From positions 1-7,257 of the forward strand of contig PWQF01000049.1 in the NCBI GenBank assembly GCA_003556865.1: a stretch of 7,257 bases of DNA, read 5' to 3'. Below, one piece after another: positions 1 through 5,772 of the stretch. This stretch comes from Elusimicrobiota bacterium (lineage in GTDB: Bacteria; CG03; SLGR01; PWQF01). Made by a program: the position numbers and the translations under genes. Position 1 is the first letter of the stretch, and every line of letters begins with the position of its first letter. The notes beneath the pieces were generated by a model. That model did not search any database, was not told the DNA's origin, and saw only the letters and a program-made list of their open reading frames with translations.

Positions 1-54
1 TGCTTCGGCGCCTGAGGAAGAGGAGATAGCTCCTCTTCCTGAGGCGCCGAAGCA
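1..54. repeat. Long inverted repeat (25-nt arms, 4-nt loop) at the window edge
   Basis: Positions 1-25 and 30-54 are reverse complements except for one mismatch (G14 against G41), with a four-base loop ATAG at 26-29. The first base outside the visible stem on the right (55) would pair with a base outside the window, so the full arm length is unknown. The repeat lies in frame inside the cut-off membrane protein gene and encodes its Pro/Glu-rich segment. It is not followed by a clear U-tract in the gene's sense, and the sense-strand reading frame stays open through it, so a terminator is unlikely. Alternatives are an inserted palindromic repeat family member, an RNA hairpin within the mRNA, or a fold-back artefact if this is a contig end. 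Confidence 0.85.
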
Positions 55-227
55 GCCATACTTTTTCTTATGGAAACATATAAAAGGGGAAGCATCAGAA
101 CCGCATATGAAATACAGGCTATTTTAATATAAGGAGCCCGGTAAAAATAAAGAACCCGCGGGCGTATTTTATTAAAATAGCCTTTCATTTTTTCTTTAAA
201 ATAGTAAATAGAATCTTTATCATTCAT
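1..227 (-). CDS. N-terminal part of a single-pass membrane protein of unknown family (cut by left edge)
   Basis: An open frame reads from ATG at 227 to the window edge (75 complete codons, no stop), so the C-terminus is missing. I do not recognise the family. The visible layout is a basic, aromatic-rich cytoplasmic head (about residues 1-35, many Lys/Arg/Tyr), one hydrophobic segment (about 36-53, IACISYAVLMLPLLYVSI), a short basic stretch (RKS), then a Pro/Glu/Gln-rich segment (SAPQEEELSPLPQAPK) typical of an extended linker. The basic residues on both sides leave the topology uncertain. The frame is closed by TAA at 258-260, and ATG 227 is the only ATG, GTG or TTG start between that stop and the membrane segment other than internal Met14. 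The Shine-Dalgarno is weak (GATGAAG-like). Two candidate promoters lie upstream. The Pro-rich segment is encoded by a long inverted repeat. A linker like this suits envelope, secretion or pilus assembly proteins, but nothing visible decides. Confidence 0.6.
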   Translation of the reverse strand, partial: MNDKDSIYYFKEKMKGYFNKIRPRVLYFYRAPYIKIACISYAVLMLPLLYVSIRKSMAASAPQEEELSPLPQAPK

Positions 228-283
228 AATATCTTCATCTTTTTTAAATTTGTAAATTTATCTTTTTCAATCTTATATTTCAT
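224..283 (-). CDS. Possible 19-codon leader ORF ahead of the membrane protein gene
   Basis: ATG at 283-281 opens a 19-codon frame, rich in Lys (MKYKIEK at its start), ending in TGA at 226-224. That stop overlaps the ATG of the downstream partial gene as ATGA, the arrangement typical of translational coupling. No good Shine-Dalgarno precedes the ATG: the upstream bases are the GC-rich dyad at 284-300. In AT-rich leader DNA a frame this short arises easily by chance, so the coupling geometry is the only real support. It could be a leader peptide, a tiny gene, or nothing. Confidence 0.22.
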   Translation of the reverse strand: MKYKIEKDKFTNLKKMKIL

Positions 284-300
284 AGTGCCGTCGACGGACT
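284..300. promoter_or_regulatory. GC-rich dyad in the leader (possible operator or RNA hairpin)
   Basis: CCGTCGACGG at 288-297 is a perfect 10-bp palindrome. It is flanked by AGT (284-286) and ACT (298-300), which extend the symmetry if G287 is bulged. It is an isolated GC-rich island inside AT-rich leader DNA, downstream of both candidate promoters and directly before the start of the possible leader ORF. A DNA operator fits; a zero-loop hairpin in RNA is less favourable. Its function is not shown. Confidence 0.3.
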
Positions 301-342
301 TTGGTATGCGCAACATATAAAGTTACAACGCTTGTTTAAGAT

Positions 343-351
343 ATTATAACA
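343..351 (-). promoter_or_regulatory. Candidate extended -10 promoter
   Basis: On the minus strand TGTTATAAT (351 to 343) is a consensus -10 TATAAT preceded by the extended -10 TGn motif. The -35 position at 17-nt spacing (TAGCAA, 371-366) matches the TTGACA consensus poorly, as is usual for extended -10 promoters. Transcription would start near 336, giving a leader of roughly 110 nt before the partial membrane protein gene. The region is AT-rich, so a chance TATAAT is possible, but the TGn extension strengthens it. Confidence 0.45.
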
Positions 352-368
352 CAAACAGCTCATAATTG

Positions 369-386
369 CTAATATAATTATATTAG
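369..386. promoter_or_regulatory. 18-bp perfect palindrome, possible operator
   Basis: CTAATATAATTATATTAG is exactly its own reverse complement. It lies between the two candidate -10 elements, just downstream of the upstream promoter's predicted start and over the -35 position of the downstream one. That is where a dimeric repressor would block both. AT-rich DNA produces A/T palindromes by chance, but the terminal C and G also match over 18 bases. No known regulator motif is recognised. Confidence 0.4.
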
Positions 387-394
387 GAAAACTA

Positions 395-424
395 TATATA
401 AAAAAAGAAATGTGAAAAAGTCAA
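395..424 (-). promoter_or_regulatory. Candidate sigma-70-type promoter
   Basis: On the minus strand TTGACT (424 to 419) and TATATA (400 to 395) are separated by 18 nt. This is five of six matches to the -35 consensus, and a -10 with the conserved first TA but a weaker end (TATATA instead of TATAAT). The -35 begins two bases after the last base of the ROK stop codon. Transcription would start near 388 and run toward the partial membrane protein gene with about 160 nt of leader. With no terminator after the ROK gene, operon read-through is also possible. Confidence 0.45.
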
Positions 425-425
425 T

Positions 426-1307
426 CTATTTTTTTTGTGGTATAAGAAAGAGGGCGCCGGCGCCTACCAGGGACATATTATTTTTAAAGCCGGAAATTTT
501 TACCAGGCATTTTTTATGTTCTGAAGCCATGACAGATTTTTTAAGTTCTTTTTCAAGGCTGCCCATAAAAAACCTGCTTGCCCGGGCTATGTTTCCACCT
601 ATTATTATTTCCTGGGCGCCGGTCATATTTACCACCCCCCCCAGATAATAACCCAGTAAAAAGCCTATTTTATCCCATACAGCAAGCGCCTTTTTATTTC
701 CGCCGGAGGCAAGATTAAAGAGTTCCCGGGGGCTTTTAACATTTAAATTCTCCCATTCCGCAGCCCGGTCGGGGATAAAAGCGCCTCCGGCCACGGTTTC
801 AAGACATCCGCGGGACCCGCATCCGCAAAGGGCGCCGCGGGGGTCAGTCTTTACGTGGCCCAGTTCCGCCGCTCCCTTCAGTATGCGGCCGTCAGCAATA
901 ATCCCCCCGCCTACACCGGTCCCCAGTGTCATGGAAATAAGCCTTGTGGTAGAAGGCTCTTTTTCAATATTATAACTTGCCCAGGCGGCTGCGCTTCCGT
1001 CATTTAAGACGCGGAAAGAACGTCCCAGGGGTTTAAAAAGCTCTGCTAAGGAGATATCTTCCCAGGAAAGATTGGGAGCTCTCAGAAGTTTTGAGCCGTC
1101 CGGGCTTAAAAGCCCGCAAAGGGATATCCCCGCCGCCATTTTCCGCCGGGGATCAATCCGGTCAAGTCTATCCTTTATCTTTTCAATAATCTCCCGGGGG
1201 CTCCCCTCGGTAGGGAAATCCGATTTATGTTTAATTTGGAGGTTCTCTTCTATCAGTCCAACCGCCGTACCCGTGGCACCCATATCTACTGCAAGCACTT
1301 TTCTCAT
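426..1307 (-). CDS. ROK-family sugar kinase (glucokinase-like)
   Basis: This 293-residue protein belongs to the ROK (repressor, ORF, kinase) family. Most members phosphorylate glucose or a related hexose or amino sugar with ATP in the cytoplasm. No N-terminal helix-turn-helix is present, so it is a kinase type and not a repressor. The N-terminal phosphate-binding loop reads DMGATG (8-13), where many ROK kinases have DIGGTK. The catalytic aspartate is Asp103 in LNDGSAA, the second nucleotide loop is LGTGVGGG (128-135), and the sugar/zinc signature is ELGH (148-151) followed by CGCGSRGCLE (161-170), giving His151, Cys161, Cys163 and Cys168 as zinc ligands. Family length is normal. The start is ATG 1307, with AAGGTGA (1318-1312) as Shine-Dalgarno overlapping the lepB stop. 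It is the last gene of the PTS-lepAB block. Substrate is undetermined: glucose is the default guess; N-acetylmannosamine or another hexose is possible. An 8-G run lies near its C-terminal third (635-642). Confidence 0.88.
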   Translation of the reverse strand: MRKVLAVDMGATGTAVGLIEENLQIKHKSDFPTEGSPREIIEKIKDRLDRIDPRRKMAAGISLCGLLSPDGSKLLRAPNLSWEDISLAELFKPLGRSFRVLNDGSAAAWASYNIEKEPSTTRLISMTLGTGVGGGIIADGRILKGAAELGHVKTDPRGALCGCGSRGCLETVAGGAFIPDRAAEWENLNVKSPRELFNLASGGNKKALAVWDKIGFLLGYYLGGVVNMTGAQEIIIGGNIARASRFFMGSLEKELKKSVMASEHKKCLVKISGFKNNMSLVGAGALFLIPQKK

Positions 1308-1311
1308 TTTT

Positions 1312-1318
1312 TCACCTT
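1312..1318 (-). promoter_or_regulatory. Ribosome binding site of the ROK gene, overlapping the lepB stop
   Basis: AAGGTGA on the minus strand is a good Shine-Dalgarno, with AAGG seven bases before ATG 1307. Its TGA is the lepB stop codon, so ribosomes finishing lepB stand on the ROK initiation region. This supports the chosen ROK start and coupling of the two genes. Confidence 0.65.
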
Positions 1319-2004
1319 AATAAACCTATTCTTGCCGGCGGCCAGTAGCGCAAAAGAGCCTTCCCTTTTAAATATTTATGCTTAAGGGGGCCCCAGGATC
1401 GGGAGTCAGAAGAAAAATCCCGGTTATCACCCATAACAAAATATGTATCCTCCGGAACAGTAAAAGGTCCGAAATTATCCCTGTACCTGCGGTCGGGAGG
1501 GAGGTAGTCGGCCCTCGGATATGTATTGGGATCCTTATGCACCACATAATACTCCGTTATTTTTTCCCCGTCAATATAAACCTGTTTATCAATTATCTCT
1601 ATTTCCTGCCCTCCTGTTGCTATTACCCTTTTGATAAAATCTTTTGAAGTGTCCAGCGGATAGTTAAATACTATTAAATCCCCTTTTTGAGGCTCTCTGA
1701 ATTCCAGAACCCTATTTTTTCCGCTGAAAGGAACCCTTATCCCATAAATAAATTTATTTACAAAAAGATGATCCCCTATTCGAAGAGTATCCTCCATGGA
1801 GCCGGAAGGAATCTTAAAGGCCTGTATAATGAAAGACATTACAAAAAGGGCTATGACCACGGCCCAGAGGCCGGCATTCATCCATTCCTTCAGCTCGGCG
1901 AAAACTTTTTGAGGTGCCCCCTTTTTATATTTTTTCAGCCCCATCCCGGCAATGAACCGCAGGATTATAATTGCTCCCGTTATGTATAGAAGTTTAATCT
2001 CCAT
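1312..2004 (-). CDS. lepB: Signal peptidase I (leader peptidase)
   Basis: This 230-residue type I signal peptidase (family S26) is a membrane-bound Ser/Lys protease that removes signal peptides from exported proteins on the outer face of the cytoplasmic membrane. Two hydrophobic segments (about 5-22 and 45-63) flank a basic loop (KKYKKGAPQK), giving the usual two-pass N-terminus. Catalytic Ser69 sits in IPSGSMEDTL (65-74) and catalytic Lys125 in DFIKRVIATGG. The C-terminal boxes are MGDNRDFSSDSR (191-202) and KGKALLRYWP (213-222). All expected boxes are present and length is normal. The ATG at 2004 lies within the end of lepA (11-nt overlap), with AGGG about nine bases upstream as Shine-Dalgarno. 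lepA-lepB adjacency is a widespread arrangement. Lipoprotein processing needs a different peptidase, not seen here. Confidence 0.97.
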   Translation of the reverse strand: MEIKLLYITGAIIILRFIAGMGLKKYKKGAPQKVFAELKEWMNAGLWAVVIALFVMSFIIQAFKIPSGSMEDTLRIGDHLFVNKFIYGIRVPFSGKNRVLEFREPQKGDLIVFNYPLDTSKDFIKRVIATGGQEIEIIDKQVYIDGEKITEYYVVHKDPNTYPRADYLPPDRRYRDNFGPFTVPEDTYFVMGDNRDFSSDSRSWGPLKHKYLKGKALLRYWPPARIGLLR

Positions 2005-3745
2005 AACTTTTTACCCTGATGAAGGCCTGAGGCGGAATACTTACATTTCCTATCTGTTTCATTTTCTTCTTACCTTTTTTCTGTTTTTCCAGGAGTTTTC
2101 TCTTCCTGGTTACATCTCCCCCGTAAAGGCCGGCGGTCACATTTTTCCTTAAAGCCGGAATATCCATACGGGCCACTATATTCTTGCCGGCCATGGCCTG
2201 GAGGGGAATCTTAAACTGGTGCTTGGGTATCTCTTCTTTAAGCTGTCTTAAAATATCCCTGCCCGAACGGGCCGCCTCCTCTGACGGGACAATAAAGGAA
2301 AGGGCATCCACCTCTCTCCCGTTTACCATAACCAGCAGTTTGGTTAAAGAACGGGGGTTGTAGCCTATATGCCTGTAGTCAAGTGTGGCATAACCCCGGC
2401 TGGCAGCCTTAAGCTGGCTGTAGAAGCCGCTGACCAGTTCCCGCAGGGGCAGCTCATACCTTACAATTACCCTCCTGGGGTTTATATATTTCATCTCCAC
2501 GTGATTCCCTCCCCTGCTTTCAAAAAGTTCATATATCTGCCCCAGGCACTGGTCGGGAGTTATCACGGTAGCCTCCACAAAAGGCTCTTCCACCCTGCTG
2601 TATCCGGACTGGGGGAAATCTATGGGGTTGTCAATGGTTTTTCCGTCCACTATATACTCAACCTGAGGTTTTGTAACCAGAAGTTCCAGCCCGTACTCAT
2701 CTTCCAGGCGCCCTTTTATTATCTCCATATGGAGCACCCCTAAAAAGCCGCACCTGAAACCGGGGCCCAGGCTGGGAGAATCCTCGGCATGAAAACTGAA
2801 AGATGTATCATTAATTGAAAGTTTATCTAAAGCTTTCTTTAATTTTGAAAAATCCGCATTATCAACAGGGTAAAGTCCTGCAAAAACAAAGTTTTTGGGA
2901 ACCTGAAAGCCTTCAAGAGCTTTTTCCACACCCCCGCAGCAGGAAGTTACAGTATCGCCTATTTTAATATCCTTAAGGTCCTTTATACCGCATATAAGGT
3001 AGCCTATCTCCCCGGAAAAAAGTTTTTTTACCGAATGCATCTTTCCCACCCCGAAATAACCCATTTCCTTTATATCATATTCTTTTTCAGCATTTAAAAA
3101 CCTTACCTTTTCTCCCGTCCTGAAACTTCCGCCGCTCACCCTGATATATGCTACGGCTCCTTTAAAAGGGTCAAAAAGAGAATCAAAAATAAGTGCCGAA
3201 CTCTTATCCCCTGTTAATTTTCCGGGAGGGGGAACCCTTTTTACTATCTCATCCAGCAGCCGGTCAACCCCTTCACCGGTTTTCGCGCTTACCCTTACTA
3301 TCTTTCCCTCCACTCCGGGAAGCGCCCTTAACTCTTCTTCGGTGTCACTTACTTTGGCAGTGGGTAAATCTATCTTATTAAGCACCGGTATTATTTTCAG
3401 ACCGCTTTTTAAGGCCGCGTCCAGGTTAGCCACGGTCTGGGCCTCCACCCCCTGGGAAGCATCAACAACCAGGACCGCGCCCTCGCAGGCGCTTAATGTC
3501 CTTGAAACCTCATATGAAAAATCAACATGGCCCGGCGTATCAACTATATTTAAGACCTCCCCCTTGTAAACAGCCCTTACAGCCTTGGCTTTTATGGTAA
3601 TCCCCCTTTCCCTTTCCAGAGCCATTGAATCAAGTATCACCTCACGGTGTTTTCCTTTCTCAATATCTCCGGTTATCTCCAGTATCCTGTCGCATAACGT
3701 GGATTTTCCGTGATCTATATGCGCAATGACTGTAAAATTTCTCAC
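1994..3745 (-). CDS. lepA: Elongation factor 4 (ribosomal back-translocating GTPase)
   Basis: This 583-residue translational GTPase, EF-4/LepA, binds the ribosome and is linked to back-translocation and to 30S biogenesis. The GTPase motifs are all there: AHIDHGKST (8-16), RGIT (47-50), DTPGH (69-73), NKID (123-126) and SAK (153-155). The EF-4-specific parts follow: GFRCGFLGVLHMEII, ELFESRGG, SRGYATLDY and the diagnostic C-terminal domain with LYGGDVTRKRKLLEKQKKGK, ending IPPQAFIRVK. Length is slightly below the usual roughly 595-600. The start is GTG at 3745. No upstream start is possible because the same frame is closed six bases earlier by the ptsI TAA. The N-terminus (M-R-N-F) fits the family's usual IRNF start. 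The Shine-Dalgarno is poor: AAGG lies 13 bases away, inside the end of ptsI, so translation probably depends on ptsI. Overlaps lepB by 11 nt. Confidence 0.97.
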   Translation of the reverse strand: MRNFTVIAHIDHGKSTLCDRILEITGDIEKGKHREVILDSMALERERGITIKAKAVRAVYKGEVLNIVDTPGHVDFSYEVSRTLSACEGAVLVVDASQGVEAQTVANLDAALKSGLKIIPVLNKIDLPTAKVSDTEEELRALPGVEGKIVRVSAKTGEGVDRLLDEIVKRVPPPGKLTGDKSSALIFDSLFDPFKGAVAYIRVSGGSFRTGEKVRFLNAEKEYDIKEMGYFGVGKMHSVKKLFSGEIGYLICGIKDLKDIKIGDTVTSCCGGVEKALEGFQVPKNFVFAGLYPVDNADFSKLKKALDKLSINDTSFSFHAEDSPSLGPGFRCGFLGVLHMEIIKGRLEDEYGLELLVTKPQVEYIVDGKTIDNPIDFPQSGYSRVEEPFVEATVITPDQCLGQIYELFESRGGNHVEMKYINPRRVIVRYELPLRELVSGFYSQLKAASRGYATLDYRHIGYNPRSLTKLLVMVNGREVDALSFIVPSEEAARSGRDILRQLKEEIPKHQFKIPLQAMAGKNIVARMDIPALRKNVTAGLYGGDVTRKRKLLEKQKKGKKKMKQIGNVSIPPQAFIRVKSYGD

Positions 3746-3751
3746 TTTATT

Positions 3752-5485
3752 TTAAATACCTTCAAGAGTTTCCCTTCTTGATTCCTTAAGCACTGCATTT
3801 ATATCCCGGGGCCGGTACATACCCGCAACTTTATCTGCAAGAGCTTCGCACTTTTTCATATCCGTATTTATTATCAGCTGTTTTACCTTAGGAATTGCCG
3901 AGGCGCTCATAGAGAGTTTTCTTATTCCCATCCCCAGCAGAAGCTCCGTATAAAGGGTATCCCCGGCCATCTCCCCGCAAATACTTAACCCTATGCCTGA
4001 ATCCGCTGCTGCCCGGGCGATTTTTTTTATCATTTTTATAATAGAAATATCGGCGGGATTGTAAAGGTAGGAGACGCTTTCAAGTATCCTGTCCACAGCC
4101 AGGGTATATTGAATAAGGTCATTGGTCCCTATGCTGAAAAAATCTACTACACCGGCAATATGTTCCGAATCCATTGCGGCGGCCGGGGTTTCTATCATGC
4201 TTCCCACCTTTATCTCCCGGTTAAAAGGAATTTCCTCGGCCTTAAGCTCTTCTTTTACCTCTTCCAGTATATGGTTTGCGGAATCAATTTCCCTTACACC
4301 GGTAATCATGGGATACATAATCATAACATTTCCTTCTGCCGAGGCCCGGAGTATTGCCCTGAGCTGGGCCTTAAAAAGGCCGGGGTATGCAAGGCATATC
4401 CTTATTCCCCTCATTCCCATAAAAGTGCTTTTTTCAGCTTTTATTCCCAGCTGGGCAGAAAGTTTATCTGCCCCCAGGTCAACGGTTCTTACCGTCAGGG
4501 GGCGGGGGTTCATAATTGCTGCCGCCTGTCTTATTTTTTGATAGATCTCTTCTTCTTCAGGCAGTTCGCTGCGGTTAAGATACATATATTCCGTTCTGAA
4601 AAGCCCTACCCCCTCGGCCCCGTATTCCAGGGCAACTGAAGCTTCCACTGAAGTTTCTATGTTTGCTAAAATTTCTATCCTTTGGCCGCATCGGGTTATC
4701 GCCTTACGGTCTTTTAATTTTATAAGCTCCCTTCTTGCTTTTTCTTCAAGGCGCTTCTTTTCCCTGTATTCTCTTACAATTTCAGGCTCCGGATTTATAT
4801 AGACAACCCCTTCGTTCCCGTCAACTATAAGCAGGTCTCCCGGGGAAACATTTCTGGAAATTCTTTTAAGACCCACTACAGCTGGGACCTGGAGTGACTC
4901 TGCCATAATGACGATATGGGAAGTCCTCCCCCCAACATCGGTAACAAAAGCTATTACATTTTCCTTTTTAATCTCAACCGCATCTGAAGGGTGGAGGGCG
5001 TGGGCCGCCAGAATCACCCTGGTCTGTATATCCTTAAGGGTTACTGTTCCGCCCCCCAGAAGATTACGCATAACCCTGTTTCCCACGTCCTGTATATCCC
5101 TGACCCTGTCCCTCATATATTCATCATCCAGCATGGTAAAGGTCTTTGTTATGCGGTCTATTACCGACTGAAGGGCATAGCCGGCATTCACCTTGTCCCC
5201 TGTTATTATCTCTATTGTATCCTTATATAGAAGGGGATCCTTTAAAATAAGCATATAGGCGTCAAAAAGGCGGGCATATTTTTTACCCATATCCTCAACG
5301 GCCTTATCCCTTGATTTTTTAAACTCTTTCTCGGTAACGGCAACAGCCTTCTTAAAACGGCTTATCTCTTTTTTTATACGGTCATCCGCCACGCTGCGCT
5401 TGATAACGCAGTAGGACTCCTCCGCAAGTATGTAGGCCCTGCCTATTGCTGTGCCCGGTGATGCCGGTATGCCTTTAAGTTTCAT
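3752..5485 (-). CDS. ptsI: PTS enzyme I (phosphoenolpyruvate-protein phosphotransferase)
   Basis: This 577-residue cytoplasmic enzyme is the entry point of the PTS: it autophosphorylates from PEP and passes the phosphate to HPr. The N-terminal HPr-binding/helical domain is followed by the phosphohistidine loop DVGGRTSHIVIMAES, with His190. The swivel region continues VPAVVG. The PEP-binding barrel has GLFRTEYMYL (Arg297), TVRTVDLGADK (Arg333), GSMIETPAA (429-437), FFSIGTNDLIQYTLAVDR (449-466) and SICGEMAGD with catalytic Cys503. Length is normal. Small departures: DLGAD where most EIs have DIGGD, and DRILE where most have DRxNE. The ATG at 5485 overlaps the HPr stop as ATGA, so translation is likely coupled to HPr. 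There is no sign of a nitrogen-type (PtsP) GAF domain, so this is sugar-type EI. Confidence 0.97.
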   Translation of the reverse strand: MKLKGIPASPGTAIGRAYILAEESYCVIKRSVADDRIKKEISRFKKAVAVTEKEFKKSRDKAVEDMGKKYARLFDAYMLILKDPLLYKDTIEIITGDKVNAGYALQSVIDRITKTFTMLDDEYMRDRVRDIQDVGNRVMRNLLGGGTVTLKDIQTRVILAAHALHPSDAVEIKKENVIAFVTDVGGRTSHIVIMAESLQVPAVVGLKRISRNVSPGDLLIVDGNEGVVYINPEPEIVREYREKKRLEEKARRELIKLKDRKAITRCGQRIEILANIETSVEASVALEYGAEGVGLFRTEYMYLNRSELPEEEEIYQKIRQAAAIMNPRPLTVRTVDLGADKLSAQLGIKAEKSTFMGMRGIRICLAYPGLFKAQLRAILRASAEGNVMIMYPMITGVREIDSANHILEEVKEELKAEEIPFNREIKVGSMIETPAAAMDSEHIAGVVDFFSIGTNDLIQYTLAVDRILESVSYLYNPADISIIKMIKKIARAAADSGIGLSICGEMAGDTLYTELLLGMGIRKLSMSASAIPKVKQLIINTDMKKCEALADKVAGMYRPRDINAVLKESRRETLEGI

Positions 5486-5751
5486 CTGCTTTCGTAAAAT
5501 CCCCGGCCTACAACACCGGCAAGGTGCTTTAAGGCCCGGTCCTCGTCTTCCCCGCTGGCCCTTATTGTTATCTTGCTGCCCTTTGAAGCAGCCAGCGTCA
5601 TAATTCCCATTATGCTTTTGGCGTCAGCCTCCCGGCCGTCCCTCAATACAGTAATGTCGCTTGAAAATTTAGAAGCGTTTTCAACTAAAACAGATGCCGC
5701 CCGGGCGTGAAGGCCCAGCTCATTTACTATTTCGCATTTAATTTCTTTCAT
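5482..5751 (-). CDS. ptsH: Phosphocarrier protein HPr
   Basis: This 89-residue cytoplasmic phosphocarrier moves phosphate from EI to EIIA. The active-site loop is ELGLHARAAS, with the phosphorylated His15 at exactly the family position and Arg17 retained. The residue after Arg17 is Ala, where Firmicutes and enteric HPr have Pro; HARAA is common in other phyla. Ser46 stands in KSIMGIM, the site phosphorylated by HPr kinase/phosphorylase where that enzyme exists; none is encoded in this window. Length and fold pattern are normal. The start is ATG 5751, with AAAGGA (5768-5763) eleven bases upstream, a little far. It is preceded by a 21-nt gap after EIID, the largest gap in the operon, and overlaps ptsI by four bases. 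Confidence 0.97.
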   Translation of the reverse strand: MKEIKCEIVNELGLHARAASVLVENASKFSSDITVLRDGREADAKSIMGIMTLAASKGSKITIRASGEDEDRALKHLAGVVGRGFYESR

Positions 5752-5772
5752 AACTTAAATATTCCTTTTAGA

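Noticed and set aside
1..60. Intrinsic terminator at the left-edge hairpin
   Set aside because: The stem lies inside an open coding frame, and only a short interrupted T-run follows on the plus strand, where no gene ends.
2..127. Plus-strand open frame entering from the left edge and ending at 125-127
   Set aside because: The palindrome makes both strands look alike in the first 54 bases. Beyond it, the minus-strand frame has a start, a membrane segment and upstream promoters, while the plus-strand tail has no features of a protein end.
325..335. ACAAcgcTTGT small inverted repeat in the leader
   Set aside because: Four-base arms are too short to separate from chance in AT-rich DNA.
453..464. 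GGCGCCGGCGCC palindrome near the ROK 3' end as a terminator
   Set aside because: It encodes the conserved Gly-Ala-Gly-Ala near the ROK C-terminus, has no loop, and is not followed by a U-run at the stem base.
412..648. Plus-strand 78-codon frame across the ROK 3' end
   Set aside because: It is antisense to the conserved ROK C-terminus, with no family match and no good ribosome site.
2369..2743. Plus-strand 124-codon frame opposite lepA
   Set aside because: It is the shadow of a highly conserved lepA region.
4109..4639. Plus-strand open frames of 176 and 139 codons opposite ptsI
   Set aside because: They lie antisense to a clear enzyme I gene, have no recognisable domain, and are explained by its codon bias.
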